Shown here: positions 1-10,518 of the stretch, piece by piece
Numbering within the stretch: position 1 is the first letter of the stretch
How the letters are laid out: every line of letters starts with the position of its first letter
Source of the DNA: Dugong dugon
Taxonomy: Eukaryota > Chordata > Mammalia > Sirenia > Dugongidae
NCBI GenBank assembly: GCA_030035585.1
Contig: CM057460.1
Location: 127,270,714-127,334,713, forward strand
DNA length: 64,000 bases
Direction: 5' to 3'
Translations under genes and position numbers: made by a program
Notes under the pieces: generated by a model
Databases searched by the model: none
What the model was told of the DNA's origin: nothing
The model's input: only the letters and a program-made list of their open reading frames with translations

Positions 1-224
1 AAATTATGCCTCCATTGTCACTGTCTTCTGAATGTTCATTTGGACTCAACCCAAGCTCATTCAGTCAGGAAAATGGGCATGCTGAGCTTTACACAAGCTA
101 ATAAAATGAATAGGTGACCGGGTGTATAGCTACTTCGGACCAAAATTTCTAATATGAATAAACACACATATAGAAGAGCGTATAAATCATAAGTGTATAG
201 CTCAATGGATTATCACTATAGGAA

Positions 225-880
225 CACATCTGTGTAACTACCAGTGAGGTCAAGAAATGGAATATTCTAGCACCTCAAAACTGCTCTTATTGATCCTTCC
301 ATTCATTATCCTTTCCTCTTTCTCCCCTGATTGCCAACAATATAAATTAATTTTGCTTCTCTTTAAAATTTTATAAAAATGGAAACATGTACTATACATT
401 ATTTTGATTCAGCTTCTAGGGTTTGTATATGACTGTAGTTCATTCCTTGACACTAATGAATAGTATTGTATTTTATTAATACACCACAGTCTATTTACCT
501 CTTCTACTGCTGATGGGTGTTTAGGCTGTTCCCAGTTTTTGGTTATGAGTATTGTTACCATGGACATTTCTAGTACCTGTCTTTTGGTATACATGTACAG
601 TATCTACTTTTCTCTTGGTTGTATAAATTGGAGTAGAATTATGGAACTTGGGATATGTGTTATTTTAATTTTAGTGACTACTGCTAAGCAGTTTACCATA
701 TTAATTGCACCAGTTTACACTTCCATCAGCAGTGTGTGAAAGTTCTCAGTGTTAACAAATGCTTAGTATTGTGAGTCTTTGTACTTTTGCCTGAGTATCT
801 CACTATAGTTTTTATTTGCATTTTTCCAATTGCAGTGAGGTTGTACCTTTTTATACGTTAATTGGTTATACTGATATTGA
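225..880 (-). mobile_element. Old L1 fragment, 3' part
   Basis: Seen: the plus strand reads as the complement of the L1 3' UTR followed by the end of ORF2. There is the 'gtcaagaaatgga' tract followed by pyrimidine-rich sequence, and then the usual antisense ORF2 wording around 'gctgatgggtgtttaggctg' and 'tttacacttccatcagcag'. It is heavily diverged and has no usable ORF. Orientation is minus because the 3' UTR lies at the lower coordinate. Boundaries are approximate. Confidence 0.7.
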
Positions 881-1194
881 GAATGATAAAATTTTATTAA
901 TTTAGTTAGTTAAGTTATTGGGGTCAATTTTATTGCACTTGCTACCTAACTCTCCACCATGTTTTCATCCATGCAAACACAAACACGTAAAAAGTTTGTT
1001 AATTCTTATTCTTCTAGAGCTGTCACATAGGAGTATGATTAGAAGGTAATAAAAGATGCAGTTTTGCTAACATTTGCAAGTGGTGAGGCTGCTAGCCACA
1101 TTCGCAAAGCTACTGCTTGTCCAATTAAGCTGTTTTTTGTTTTCACCTTGTGATAAGTACTATAAAGAAAAATAAAATTTATTCTTTAAGAAGA
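881..1194. other. No recognisable feature
   Basis: This is AT-rich DNA between an L1 fragment and an ancient repeat. I see no ORF, tandem repeat or known family in it. Confidence 0.5.
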
Positions 1195-1908
1195 TCGAGA
1201 GTGATGAGGAGGAGGGCTATTTTTGATAGGCTTGCTAGGAAACACGTCTTGGAGGAGGTATTATTTAAACAGATTTGAATGTAGTGAGGGACTTAACCAA
1301 GTGAAAATGGATTAATTTGGATTTTATTCTCAGTATGATAGGATGACATTGAAGCGATGTTATTAGGAAAATATTGTGATGAGACTAATATTTTTTAAAA
1401 AGATGACTGTGGTTGCTGGAAGGATAGATTTTAGGGCATGAAAGTGAAAACAAGATACTAACAGGCGAGTGATGATGGTGGCTTGGACTTGGCTGGTAGC
1501 AGTGGAGGTGGTAAAAAGTGACAGATTCTGGCTATATCACAGAGATAGCCCCCAAAGACTTGCTGACAGATGGGATGTAGGATGAGGGAAAGAAAGGAAC
1601 CAAGGATGACTTTTATGTTTTTAACCTGGGTAAGTGAGTGACTGAGACCCTCATTTACTGACCTGGTGTAAACTAGGCAAGAGAAGTTCTAGGGTAGGAG
1701 GGTAGAATTGAGAGTTTAGATTTGAAAAGTTTAGGTTTGAGATAACCTATTAGTGATCTAAATGAAAATCTTGAATATACGTATTCAAGAGAGTCTGGAG
1801 CACAGGAAAGAGGTCTGGACCAAGATGTAAATGTGGGAATCATTTCAAATTTAATTAAGTCTTGGAATTGGCTAAAAAGACCTATGTTGCTGCTGATGTT
1901 GGATGCTA

Positions 1909-2035
1909 TCAAGTCAATTCTGACTCAGAGCAACCCCATGTAACAGAGTAGAACTGCTCCATAGGGTTTTCTTGACTGTAATCTTTACAGAGGAAGATCA
2001 TCAGGTCTTTCTCCCGCGGAGCCACTGGGTGAATA
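1909..2035 (-). mobile_element. AfroSINE-type SINE, truncated
   Basis: Seen: the complement of the SINE body ('gtcaattctgactcagagca', 'gtagaactgctccataggg', 'gtaatctttacagaggaag', 'ctttctcccgcggagc'). Only the 3' body and middle are present; the tRNA-like head is missing. It sits inside the ancient repeat that starts near 1,195, so it is younger than that repeat. Confidence 0.85.
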
Positions 2036-2051
2036 GGTGAGTATAAATGGA

Positions 2052-2151
2052 AAAGAAGAGTGGAAAAGAGAGGAAAGAAATGAAGACAGGAGAGAAGAGA
2101 GGTGAGAAATGGAGAAGAGAGGGGAGAACTGGAGAGAAAGGGAGGGGAGAC
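2052..2151 (+). repeat. Purine-only (GA-rich) tract
   Basis: Seen: about 100 bases of almost pure A/G built from short variants of gaga and ggaa, inside the ancient repeat. Such tracts can form triplex DNA in vitro; nothing here shows that it does. Most likely it is simple-sequence drift of an already purine-rich repeat. Confidence 0.8.
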
Positions 2152-2600
2152 TAAGGACTGTACACTGGGATACTCCAAAATTTAGAGGTTTGGAGGAAGA
2201 AATGCTAGCAAAGGATAAAATGTAGTGGCCCATGGAATTAGAAATAAACAGAGAATGTTTTCCTGGGAACCCAATGAAGAAAATATTTGAAAAAGAAGGG
2301 AGCAGGCGTCTGTGTCAAATGCTGATGAGAGGCTGAGAAAAACGAAGACTGAAAGATTGAACGTAGGTTTTGGCAAGATGGTGGTCATTGGTGACATCCA
2401 CAAGAGCTGTTTCAGTGGAGCCGTAAGAATAAAATCCTTACTGGAGTGGGTTGAGGAGAAAAGATGAGGTGAGAAGTGGAGACTATAAGCATAGATAATT
2501 CTTTCATGAAGTTTTGCTATGAAAAGAGGCAGAGAAATGAGGTAATAGCTAGAAGAATTCAGGGGGTCTATGCACTTTTCCTAATGAGAAGAATAACAAA

Positions 2601-3709
2601 ATGTTTGTATGCTGATGGAAGTGATACGGTGTTAAGGAGAAGATTATAATTCCAGGAAAGACAGTGAAAGGAAATGACATGTAGATTTTAAGAGAAACTG
2701 AGCTGCAGAAGTTTACTCAATTACAGTGGACACTAGCCAGAGGAAATGATACATGAAGTTTTTACTATTTGAAATTAAGAAAATACACTTCCCCCTTCTC
2801 GGAAACACTATTTCCCAAAGGATAAATCATAGACTTACTTTGTGTTTTCTTAATGACCATGTTTGTACATGTATATAAAAGTACAAAACATTTAGAAACT
2901 CACGGCCAGAAGTTTCTATACCTTGGTCAAAATATTTACTCACATTGTCCATGGCTTATTTTCTCAATAGCCATCCATAAAACCAAAGATTTTCTAAGTA
3001 GCAGAGTTATTATAAAGAATATTCCATCCAATAAACCAATGAAAGAAAGCAGTTTCAACTGGCATTTTGGTATCATCCCAATTTCTTTATAAAGCAGTTG
3101 CGTCACTGGCTAACTATCTCAGCAGTATAAACAACTGTGAAAGTTTACTAAAGTTCTATTCTAGTTACTTCTTCAAAGACATACTAGAAGGAATTTGTGT
3201 GTGGGAGGGTGAGAGCGTGTGTTTATATGTGAAGGTGTTTCTCTTTTTCTTTCTCTTTACTCCTACAATATTTTATGCTTGTGTACAGGATTGTAAGAGA
3301 TGGGTTTTCTGAGATTTTTTTAAATTCTTCTATGAGCATGTTTCATGCATTTTCTGGGCTCTGTTGACAAGATAGGAAAGGAACGATGTAAGCAGCAGAG
3401 TTATTTCTTGTTCCATATATAAAGGCAATTAATATTTTGATTTTTGTATAAAAACGAAGAGAAAAAACTATACAAGGCAAAACAGCTTTTGCCAGCAGTG
3501 AGTACAGCATATATGATTAGAAGTTCTTTTTCAAAAATCACAATTAACATTAGCTATCTAGACACACTTTCTGGATTTTCTTTTAAGAGAATAGTTTACT
3601 AAATGTTGATATTTCTTTCAATTTTTCCTTTTGTTACTAATCTTATTTGTTATGTTCTTGGTGTAATGAATATAGTTATTGTACTTTACATTTTTAAACA
3701 GTAATTTGC
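2601..3709. other. Unique AT-rich DNA, no feature found
   Basis: No ORF of note, RNA gene or repeat family was recognised. The short ORFs here have no domain, no homology I recognise and no splice context. Confidence 0.5.
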
Positions 3710-3905
3710 ATCGTGCAGGCATTTACAGTTTCCAAAGCCTTTTGTAACCTTTGCCTTATTTGAAACTTTCTGTGGTATGAACACAGCAACTGCTACTTTA
3801 CAAACCAGTAAACTGAGACTTAGAGAAAGTGGCTTGTCCAGGGGCTAAGCTGGGTCTGAAAACCAAGTCTCTGACTCCCAACCTTGTGAGCCTTCCTTTA
3901 TTTCT
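3710..3905 (-). mobile_element. MIR SINE remnant
   Basis: Seen: the complement of the MIR core ('aaaccagtaaactgagactt', 'gagaaagtggcttgtcca') with the expected order of a dinucleotide-poor 5' part and a 'gtgagcc' end. It is strongly diverged, as usual for this Mesozoic family. Confidence 0.65.
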
Positions 3906-4589
3906 CACTGCCTCTCTTGACTCGTTTGCTTCCGTTGCAAGCCTGTCATAATTTCTGAAAACCAGACCTGATGTTCTCCTCTCCATCTACTAGGCTGACG
4001 TTGGTGGGATTATTTTCAAAATTTACATCTTTATAAATTTTGAAGAATTAAAAAATGTACTTTCTGCAATTTCTGTATCAATATTCTTTTCAGTAATTTG
4101 TTCAAAAATATGTATTATATATTTAATATGAGGTAGGCATTGTTTTAGTTTTGGATACAATATGAAACAAACAAATACTGCAGGACACTGGCTCTCCTGG
4201 AAACTGCAGTCTAGTTGCAGAAGTTTGTCAATGCAGGGTGGATTACAAGAAATCATCCTTCTTGGGTCAGTTGGAGGGAGATTTTTGGCAAGCAGGCTTG
4301 TTGGGGAAAATAATTTGTGCTATACACCTGAAGTCCTTGAATTGACTTGGTTGGTGCTTCAGGTGAAGCCCTTTCTTTAATTTTCTAAAATAATACATAA
4401 TTGCAATAATTGGAACACAGCACCATTGCTGTCTTGATCATTTATTTGGGTTGCCCACCGTAAAACATAGCTCATTGCTCTTGAAAAGCTTGAGGATCAG
4501 GATGTTGAAACCCTTAAAGAAATAATGTGAAAACTATTTCTATTGATAGATTCTGCAAAATCAAGATATGATACTTACACAATCTTATC
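3906..4589. other. No recognisable feature
   Basis: AT-rich unique DNA. Short overlapping ORFs occur on both strands but show no protein-like features. Confidence 0.5.
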
Positions 4590-4830
4590 TAAATGTAGTT
4601 AATACGTATTGGATGTTAAGTTTGTGGCGAATGTTTTCCAAGAATCATCTCATCTAATTCTTGGAGGGAGACCTTATCATCATCATCTGCATTTTAATAT
4701 TTAGGAACTGAGCCTTAGAGAAAGAGAGAATAAATGATTTATCTTGGAAGTGTCAGAGCTGGAATTTGAGCCCAGGATGTCCAATTCCTTAGCTTTTGCT
4801 TAAACCATTATGTTGTACTTCCTCACAGTG
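4590..4830 (-). mobile_element. MIR SINE remnant
   Basis: Seen: 'atctcatctaattcttggag', 'atcatcatctgcattttaat', 'gaactgagccttagagaaag' and 'gtcagagctggaatttgagc', in MIR order and on the complement strand. Confidence 0.75.
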
Positions 4831-5984
4831 AAAGAAAGCTAAAATCTAGCATTATCATATAGAGGAAGGTTCGCAATTCATGGTGGTTTTGGTTTTCCTA
4901 AAAAACTTGGACAATTTAATAGAAAACAAGCTACATCAATACATGGCAGAGAGTTCCTGCTTCTTAGTATTTGTACAATTGTAATATTGCTTCATGGCCC
5001 AGGCATTTCAGAAAGTCTTCTAAAAGATGGATACAATCCATTGAAAAGCTCTGAAAACAGCAAGAAATTCCATATTTTGAAATTCCAGTCTATTTATTAC
5101 ATAGACTTCTGTGACTGATACACCTGAAAACTGAAAACAACTCCATTTGAAAGTTTTTATGATTACATATGGATGTGGCCCTAACTCTTGCTTTCTTTCA
5201 TTTTGTGATTTACTAGTTTGTATTAGGCAAATCCAGCCTCTAGTTGCATGTTTAAGTTACCCAAATTGACTTCTCGTGTATATATATCAAATTGTTAGGG
5301 GAGGGTAAAAAATTCTGATTTTGCCTTTCTAAGCTTTCATGTTTGCCGCTAACTTCACACTTTACAAAATCTCCCCCAGCTTTATCTCTGTCCCTTCAGA
5401 CAATCTAGTGATGAAACCAACGATTACTATGCTACCATGCTTTGTCTGTGGAAGAATGGGCAAACTTGGCTTCGGTCAATGTATGAGGCACTTTGCCTGC
5501 ATAATCTCATTCATGTTTTTGGCCTCTACTATCTTTTGGACAAAAGGTTAATTGGCCTCCAGTGGTACATAATCTAATAAATCTTTGTAAAAGGACACTT
5601 TTTCATAGAAAGTCAGCCATGTTTGAAAACTCTTCATAAATCATGGGGCACAAAGCTTGTTGCATTTGCAGCTATTGAACAGAGGTTCGGGGCAGTTTCT
5701 GTTTGTCATGATCTTGTTCAAGGTTAACTGGGCCAAAAACAAATACAAATTTAAATGACACCATTAACCAACAGTGTTAAATTTCTCCATTTGAATTCAA
5801 TAAACAGGGAATAAATGTTTTTCCCTTATGCTCATAGAGCATATACAAAATTTAATTATATACTTGGCCCACAAAAAAAGCTTTAATGTTTTTTTCCCAA
5901 ACTAAACAACTTGTGGGACACATCTCTGCCCAGCAAACCAAAATATTAGATTTCAGTGGTAAAACAAAATAATAAACACCCACT
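4831..5984. other. Unique AT-rich DNA, no feature found
   Basis: About 1.15 kb with no repeat family or convincing ORF. The 70-residue ORF at 5,339-5,551 has no initiation or splice support. Confidence 0.5.
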
Positions 5985-6361
5985 TCTAATGCAAAAAAAA
6001 CCTCTCCTAAATGCTCTTGAATCAAAGAGGAAATAAATATAAAACAGATTACAAATGATTAAGCAATTAATGCAAATGAGTCTTCTTCATATAGAAATCT
6101 CCATGATGTGAATAGAGCTGTATTCAGAGCAAAATTCATGACTTTAAACTCCTTTATTATTTTAGTACAAATGAACCAAACACTGAGTTTAGGAAGATAG
6201 AAAAAGAATAACAAAATAAACCACAAGTGAAAGCAAAAATTAATAAAGACAAGGAAAAAATTACTATATTTTAAAAAAATCTGCAAGAGAAACAAAACAC
6301 CTACAAAAGTGCTAGACTTTATAAAGCCAGAACTTGGTTCTATACAAAGATGCTTAACTGA
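5985..6361 (+). mobile_element. Old L1 ORF2 fragment, left part
   Basis: Seen: plus-strand sequence matching the L1 ORF2 stretch between the endonuclease and reverse transcriptase ('caaagaggaaataaatataa', 'gcagagcaaaattcatgact' type wording, 'ccagaacttggttctataca'). It stops at a TA dinucleotide where a palindromic transposon begins and resumes at 7,081. It is badly diverged and non-coding. Confidence 0.65.
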
Positions 6362-6363
6362 TA

Positions 6364-6532
6364 GGCTTGCCAAATAAAATGCCATATACCCAGTCAAATG
6401 TGGATTTCAGATGAAATATTAATAATTTTTTAGTATAAGTATGGCCCATATGTCTCATATATGGGCCACACTTATACCAAAACATTACTATTCATTGTTT
6501 ATCTGAAATTCAAATTTAACTAGATGTCCTAT
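6364..6532. mobile_element. Palindromic DNA transposon (MITE-like), left and central part
   Basis: Seen: the element begins after TA with 'ggcttgccaaataaaatgcc' and its other end is 'aaatctggcaaccc' before TA, giving imperfect terminal inverted repeats flanked by TA. Its two halves are mirror complements: 'gtataagtatggcccatat' against 'atatgggccacacttatac', and 'ggatttcagat' against 'atctgaaattc'. It has no coding capacity, so it is non-autonomous. A TA target suggests a Tc1/mariner-type mechanism; I cannot name the family. An LTR splits it at 6,533, and the last piece is at 7,054-7,080. Confidence 0.7.
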
Positions 6533-7048
6533 TGTAATGGTTAATGTTGCATGTCAGTGTGGCCGGGCCGTGATTTTCAGTGGTTTGGCAGCTGTGTAAT
6601 GGTATAGGCTGGCAGTTATGTAATGATGTAGTCATCCTTTATGATGTAATCTGATGTTATCAGCCAATCAGTTATAAGTTCCTCAGGGGTGTGGCTTACA
6701 TCTAATACATATGGACGTTCTGGCAAAGCTCGCTTGCTTGCTCTGAATTCTGCATCTGGCTCATCATCATCTGACCTCTGTTTCTTGGGACTTGAGCCAG
6801 CTGCCTGACGTATTGCCTGCTGATCTTGGAAATCGTTGGCCTCCGCAGCCTGGGAGTCAGCGGACTACCATCTTATCTGCTGATCTTGGGTTTGTCAGCA
6901 CCTGCAGCTATGTGAGTCGGGGAAAGCTCCAACCTGATGCCTGACCCATGGAATTGGGACTTGCCAGTCTCTACAATCATGTGAGCCATTTCCTTGAGAT
7001 AAAAATGCTTCACTAGTTTTCCTTCTCTAGACAACTCAGCGTAAGACA
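6533..7048 (+). mobile_element. Solo LTR (MaLR/ERVL-like)
   Basis: Seen: a 516-bp block that begins 'tgtaatggttaatgttgc' and ends 'cagcgtaagaca', that is TG...CA, as LTRs do. It is flanked by cctat (6,528-6,532) and cctgt (7,049-7,053), a 5-bp target duplication with one change. A 5-bp duplication and this opening fit MaLR/ERVL LTRs. The U3-like part is 'ccaatcag'-containing and near the end there is 'gccatttccttgagataaaa', resembling a polyadenylation region. There is no internal viral sequence, so it is a solo LTR left by recombination. Confidence 0.8.
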
Positions 7049-7053
7049 CCTGT

Positions 7054-7080
7054 ATTTTTGTTGAATAAATCTGGCAACCC
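7054..7080. mobile_element. Palindromic DNA transposon, right end
   Basis: Seen: the last 27 bases of the transposon that starts at 6,364, ending in 'ctggcaaccc' and followed by TA. This piece was separated from the rest by the LTR insertion. Confidence 0.65.
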
Positions 7081-7245
7081 TATTAATGGAGGAAAATATT
7101 ATTCAAAAGTTTGAAAATCTTGATGAATTAGACAATTTTGTATGAAAATCAAAATTAGATAAATTGCTTCAAGAGATAACAGAAACAAAAGCTGAACAAA
7201 GAATTAAGTACTGAAGAAATGAAAAAGAGTGCTAAATATCTTTCA
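7081..7245 (+). mobile_element. Old L1 ORF2 fragment, right part
   Basis: Seen: after the transposon, L1 ORF2 wording resumes ('gatgaattagacaattttgt', then an 'agaaacaaaagctgaac' stretch), in the same orientation as 5,985-6,361. Together they show the L1 was the original host of both later insertions. Confidence 0.6.
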
Positions 7246-7598
7246 TTGAAGGGCACTTGGAATTTGGCTTTCATCCTTGGTGGAGTTGTAAGGGGTAGAT
7301 TCAACCTCCTGCAGTGAGCAGTTAGAAAACTGGAGAAAATATATGGTGAAACTCTTTTTAGATACTGGACAACAGGTAGTGCCCACCATGATCTCTGAGA
7401 GAAGGGAAGAGATGAGGTGAACCCTAGCATCTTCTTGGCTCAGTGCTTGGAAGCGATTTTCAGACATAGACACAGGGAAAAGAAAGCCACACAAAATCTT
7501 GCTAGTTGAGGAGATGAAGATTAGCGTTTGGGGAGTTGGAAACAGCTGGAAGCTGCAACACAGAGTTCCAGAAATTAGGGACCTGCACAGGATAAAAA
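7246..7598. other. No recognisable feature
   Basis: Unique or very old sequence with no family recognised. The ORFs at 7,155-7,494 on the minus strand lack support. Confidence 0.45.
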
Positions 7599-7797
7599 GG
7601 AGTCCCTAGGATGCACAGTGGTTAAGCACTCGGCTGCTCACTGAAAGTTTCAAACCCACCAGCCACTCAGCAGGAGAAAGATGTGGCAGTCTGCTTCTGT
7701 AAAGATTACAGCCTTGGAAATCCTGCGGGGCAGTTCTATTCTGTTCTGCAGCGTCGCTATGAGTTGGAATCAACTTTTTGGCAACAGTTTGGTTTTT
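7599..7797 (+). mobile_element. AfroSINE, long form
   Basis: Seen: a tRNA-like head 'gcacagtggttaagcactcg' (box A region) and 'gtttcaaaccca' (box B region), then the body 'gtctgcttctgtaaagatta', 'ggaaatcctgcggggcagtt' and 'cgctatgagttggaatcaac', ending in a T-rich tail. The order and length fit a full copy of the subfamily that has the 'gtaaagatta' middle. A second SINE follows at 7,806. Confidence 0.9.
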
Positions 7798-7805
7798 TAT
7801 TTTTT

Positions 7806-7972
7806 TGGTTGGGTGGTGCAAACAGTAAAGCACTGGGCTACTAACTGAAAAGCTGGAATTTCAAAGGTCACAGACATGAAAGGTCACAGACATTAAAAAC
7901 CCTATGGAATGTAGCTCTACTCTGCACCAATGGGGTTGCCGTGAGTCAGAATCAACTCAACGGCAGCTGATA
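7806..7972 (+). mobile_element. AfroSINE, 'gggtggtgcaaac' subfamily
   Basis: Seen: the head 'gggtggtgcaaacagtaaag', then 'ctatggaatgtagctctact' and 'gccgtgagtcagaatcaact'. It belongs to the second SINE subfamily in this window, which differs from the one at 7,599 in its head and central part. It has an internal duplication of 'aggtcacagacat'. Confidence 0.85.
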
Positions 7973-8194
7973 CTGGTACCAGAGAAAAAGCTCCCAAACC
8001 TATATAGGGTTCCTTAAGGCTTTGCTGAGTATGCATAGAGTAAAACAAAAAGAGTGACTGGGGAGTTATAGGCAGAACAATTCCTAGAGCTCATATAGGG
8101 TAGGAGACATTCGAGCTCACCACCACCAAGAGGAGCAGTAACCAAACTACAAGTAGTCTTCCACCCTCTACCCTCCTCCCCTCAGAGTTTTCAA
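7973..8194. other. No recognisable feature
   Basis: Short unique stretch between a SINE and an old repeat; nothing further seen. Confidence 0.45.
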
Positions 8195-8259
8195 GATCTT
8201 GTAAATCATATTAAGGATTTTGGATTTTATTGTAAATACATATTGTAAGTACATATTGA
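8195..8259 (+). repeat. Ancient repeat, left piece
   Basis: Seen: 'aaggattttggattttattg', which continues after the RTE insertion as 'ggactttaagcagggatgta' and 'acatgatccaatttgca' (9,382-9,470). These are consecutive landmarks of the same unassigned old repeat as at 1,195-2,600. Confidence 0.55.
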
Positions 8260-9373
8260 TATCATAGCTGATGTCAGATGGATCCTTGCTGAAAGCAGAG
8301 AATACCGGAAAGATTTTTACCTGTGTTTTATTGACTACTCAAAGGCATTCAGTTGTGTGAATCATAACAAATTATGGATAACATTGCAAAGAATGGGAAT
8401 TCCTGAACACTTAATTGTGTTCATGAGGAACCTATACATAGATCAAGAGGCAGTTGTTCGAATAGAACAAGGGGATACTGCGTGGTTTGAAGTCAGGAAA
8501 GGTGTGTGTCAGGGTTGTATCCTTTCACCATAACTATTCAATCTGTATGCTGAGCAAATAATCCAAGAAGCTGGACTATATGAAGAAGAACAGGGCATCA
8601 GGATTGGAGGAAGGCTCATTAACAACCTACGTTATGCAGATGAAACAAACTTTCTTGCTGAAAGTGAAGAGGACTTGAAGCACTACTGATGAAGATCAAC
8701 GACCACAGCCTTCAGTAGGGATTACACCTCAATATAAAGAAAACAAAAATCCTCACAACTGCACCAATAAGCAACATCATGATAAATGGAGAAAAAAGAT
8801 TGAAATTGTCAAGAATTTCATTTTGCTTGAATCCACAATCAACATCCACGGGAGCAGCAATCAAGAAATCAAAAGACACATTGCATTGGGCAAATTTCCT
8901 GCAAAAGACCTCTTTAAAGTGTTGAAAAGCAAAGAGGTCACCTCAAAGAGGTGCGCTTTACCAAGCCATGGTGTTTTCAGTGGCCTCATACGCATGTGAA
9001 AGCTGGACGACGAATAAGGAAGACCGAAGAACCGACGCCTTTGAATTGTGGTGTTGGAGAAGAATTTGAATATCCCATGGACAGCCAAAAGAATGAACAA
9101 ATCTGTCTTGGAAGAAGTACAACCAGAATACTCCTTAGAAACAAGGATGGCCAGACTACGTATCACATACTTTGGGCATGTGCTTGGTAAAGTAGAGGGT
9201 CAGCAAAAGAGATGAAGACCCTCAACAACCTGGATTGGTACAGTGGCTGCAACAACGGGCTTAGGCATAACAGTGATTGTAAGGATGGCGAAGGACCTGG
9301 CTGTGTTTCGTTCTGTTGTACATAGGGCTGCTAGGAGTTGGAATCTACTTGACGGCACCTAACAACAACCATG
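8260..9373 (+). mobile_element. RTE-class LINE (RTE1-like of Afrotheria), 5'-truncated
   Basis: RTE LINEs encode an endonuclease-reverse transcriptase that copies element RNA into DNA at the target. Seen here: RT-domain text on the plus strand, including a DYSKAF-like motif near 8,330, the VCQGC-type motif near 8,505, and the catalytic box reading YADE rather than YADD near 8,634. There are frame breaks and an in-frame TAA near 8,532. The 3' end is the standard tail ('ggaatctacttgacggcacc' then aacaacaa). It is flanked by catattga at 8,252-8,259 and again at 9,374-9,381, an 8-bp target duplication. The 5' part, with the endonuclease, is absent. It is non-functional. Confidence 0.85.
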
Positions 9374-9381
9374 CATATTGA

Positions 9382-9419
9382 AGGACTTTAAGCAGGGATG
9401 TAACATGATCCAATTTGCA
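9382..9419 (+). repeat. Ancient repeat, right piece
   Basis: Seen: continuation of the old repeat interrupted by the RTE insertion ('ggactttaagcagggatgta'); it runs on to about 9,470 before L1 sequence is clear. Confidence 0.5.
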
Positions 9420-10186
9420 TTTTTTTCTATTATGTATACATCACTCACAACAGTCTCTGATATGTGTAAGCTCGCAGTGTGTGTTGACTTTGTTTTCCCC
9501 CAACTCCTTCTTCTTAGTCTTTTTCTCCCTTCCCCTATCTTCTGGTAGCCAACATAATCTTCTTTTGTCTGGATGGTTTTACCTATTCTAGATCTTTCAT
9601 ATAAGTGCGGTCATACAATATTTGTTCTTTTCTGTCTGGTTTATTTCACTCAACATAAAGTTTTCAAAGTTCATCCATATTATAGCATGTATCAGAACTT
9701 ACATTTCATACAAATGGAATTATACAGTATGTGGTCCTTTGTGCCTTGCTTCTTTCACTCAGCATTATATTTTCAAGGTTCGTCCATGTTGTAGCATGCA
9801 CTTCATTTATTTATATTAGTGAATAATATTCCACTGTATGTATATATCACATTTTGTTTACTCATTCGTCTGTTGATAGACGTGGGTTGTTTCCACCTTT
9901 TGGCTATTCTGAATAATGTTGCAATGGACATTGTTGTCCATATGTGTTTTTCAGTGGCTGCTTTCAATTCTTTTGGGTATATGCCTAGTTGTGGAATTGC
10001 TGAGTCATATGGTATTTCTAGGTTTACTTTTTAAGGAATTGCCAAACTTTTCCACAGTGGCTGTACCATTTTACATTCCTACCAGCAATATACCAGTGTT
10101 CTGATTTCTCTACATCCTCAGCAACATTCGTTATTTTCTGTTTTTTAATATATATACATATAATAGTCATCCTAGCGGGTGGGAGG
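9420..10186 (-). mobile_element. L1 fragment, 3' UTR and end of ORF2, left part
   Basis: Seen: antisense L1, with landmarks such as 'tggatggttttacctattct', 'atttcactcaacataaag', 'agtgaataatattccactg' and 'gcctagttgtggaattgctg'. This is the complement of the ORF2 C-terminal coding region. A SINE was inserted at 10,187, and the L1 resumes at 10,519. The 5' part of the element is missing. Confidence 0.85.
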
Positions 10187-10518
10187 AGTAAGTATATGGG
10201 TGGTGCAAACAGTTAACGTGTTCAGCTGCTAACAGAAAGGTTGGAGATTCGAGTCCACTCAGAGATGCCTAGAAAGAAAGGCCTGGTGATCTACTTCCGA
10301 ACATCAACCATTGGAAACCTCATCAGTGTTTCAGGAGATTTTTCTTAGTTTGTTGTACATAGGATCACTATGAATCAGAACCAACTTGATGGCACCTAAC
10401 AACACCACCACCAAGGCTGTTATTTTCCAAGAGGAGCTATTTGCAAATTGATAATCAGTTCTACTCTGACACACATGGAGGTGGCCTTGAGTCAGAATCA
10501 ACATGATGGCAACAGGTT
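10187..10518 (+). mobile_element. AfroSINE with an insertion in its middle
   Basis: Seen: a 14-bp target duplication, 'tagcgggtgggagg' (10,173-10,186) and 'tagtgggtgtgagg' (10,519-10,532), two mismatches, flanks a SINE of the 'gggtggtgcaaac' subfamily. The SINE is interrupted: its first half ends about 10,320 and its second half starts about 10,459 ('ttctactctgacacacatgg'). The interrupting 138 bases consist of a 76-base unit that also occurs at 14,349-14,426, itself split by a 62-base RTE tail (10,351-10,412). Confidence 0.8.
10351..10412 (+). mobile_element. Short RTE 3' tail inside the SINE
   Basis: Seen: 'gttgtacataggatcactat' followed by 'ccaacttgatggcacctaac' and an aac/acc-rich end, which is the last 60 bases of the RTE1-like LINE. 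It lies between 'agttt' and 'aaggctg' of a unit that is continuous at 14,349-14,426, so it is an insertion. Confidence 0.7.

Larger units (their letters stand above)
1195..2600 (+). repeat. Ancient mammal-wide repeat, family not assigned
   Basis: Seen: a long diverged stretch containing landmarks I recognise from a very common old mammalian repeat: 'gatgatggtggcttggac', 'agcagtggaggtggt', 'ccaaggatgac', 'gagtctggag', 'tgtgtcaaatgctg' and 'gtcattggtgacatccaca'. I cannot name its family with certainty. A minus-strand AfroSINE interrupts it at about 1,909-2,035. Other pieces of what looks like the same repeat lie near 8,195-8,259 with 9,382-9,470, near 30,925-31,010, and at 57,303-57,407 continuing at 57,871-58,440. 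Confidence 0.6.

Noticed and set aside
2052-2151. Triplex or recombination hotspot at the purine tract
   Set aside because: Sequence composition alone does not show such activity; it is listed only as a simple repeat.
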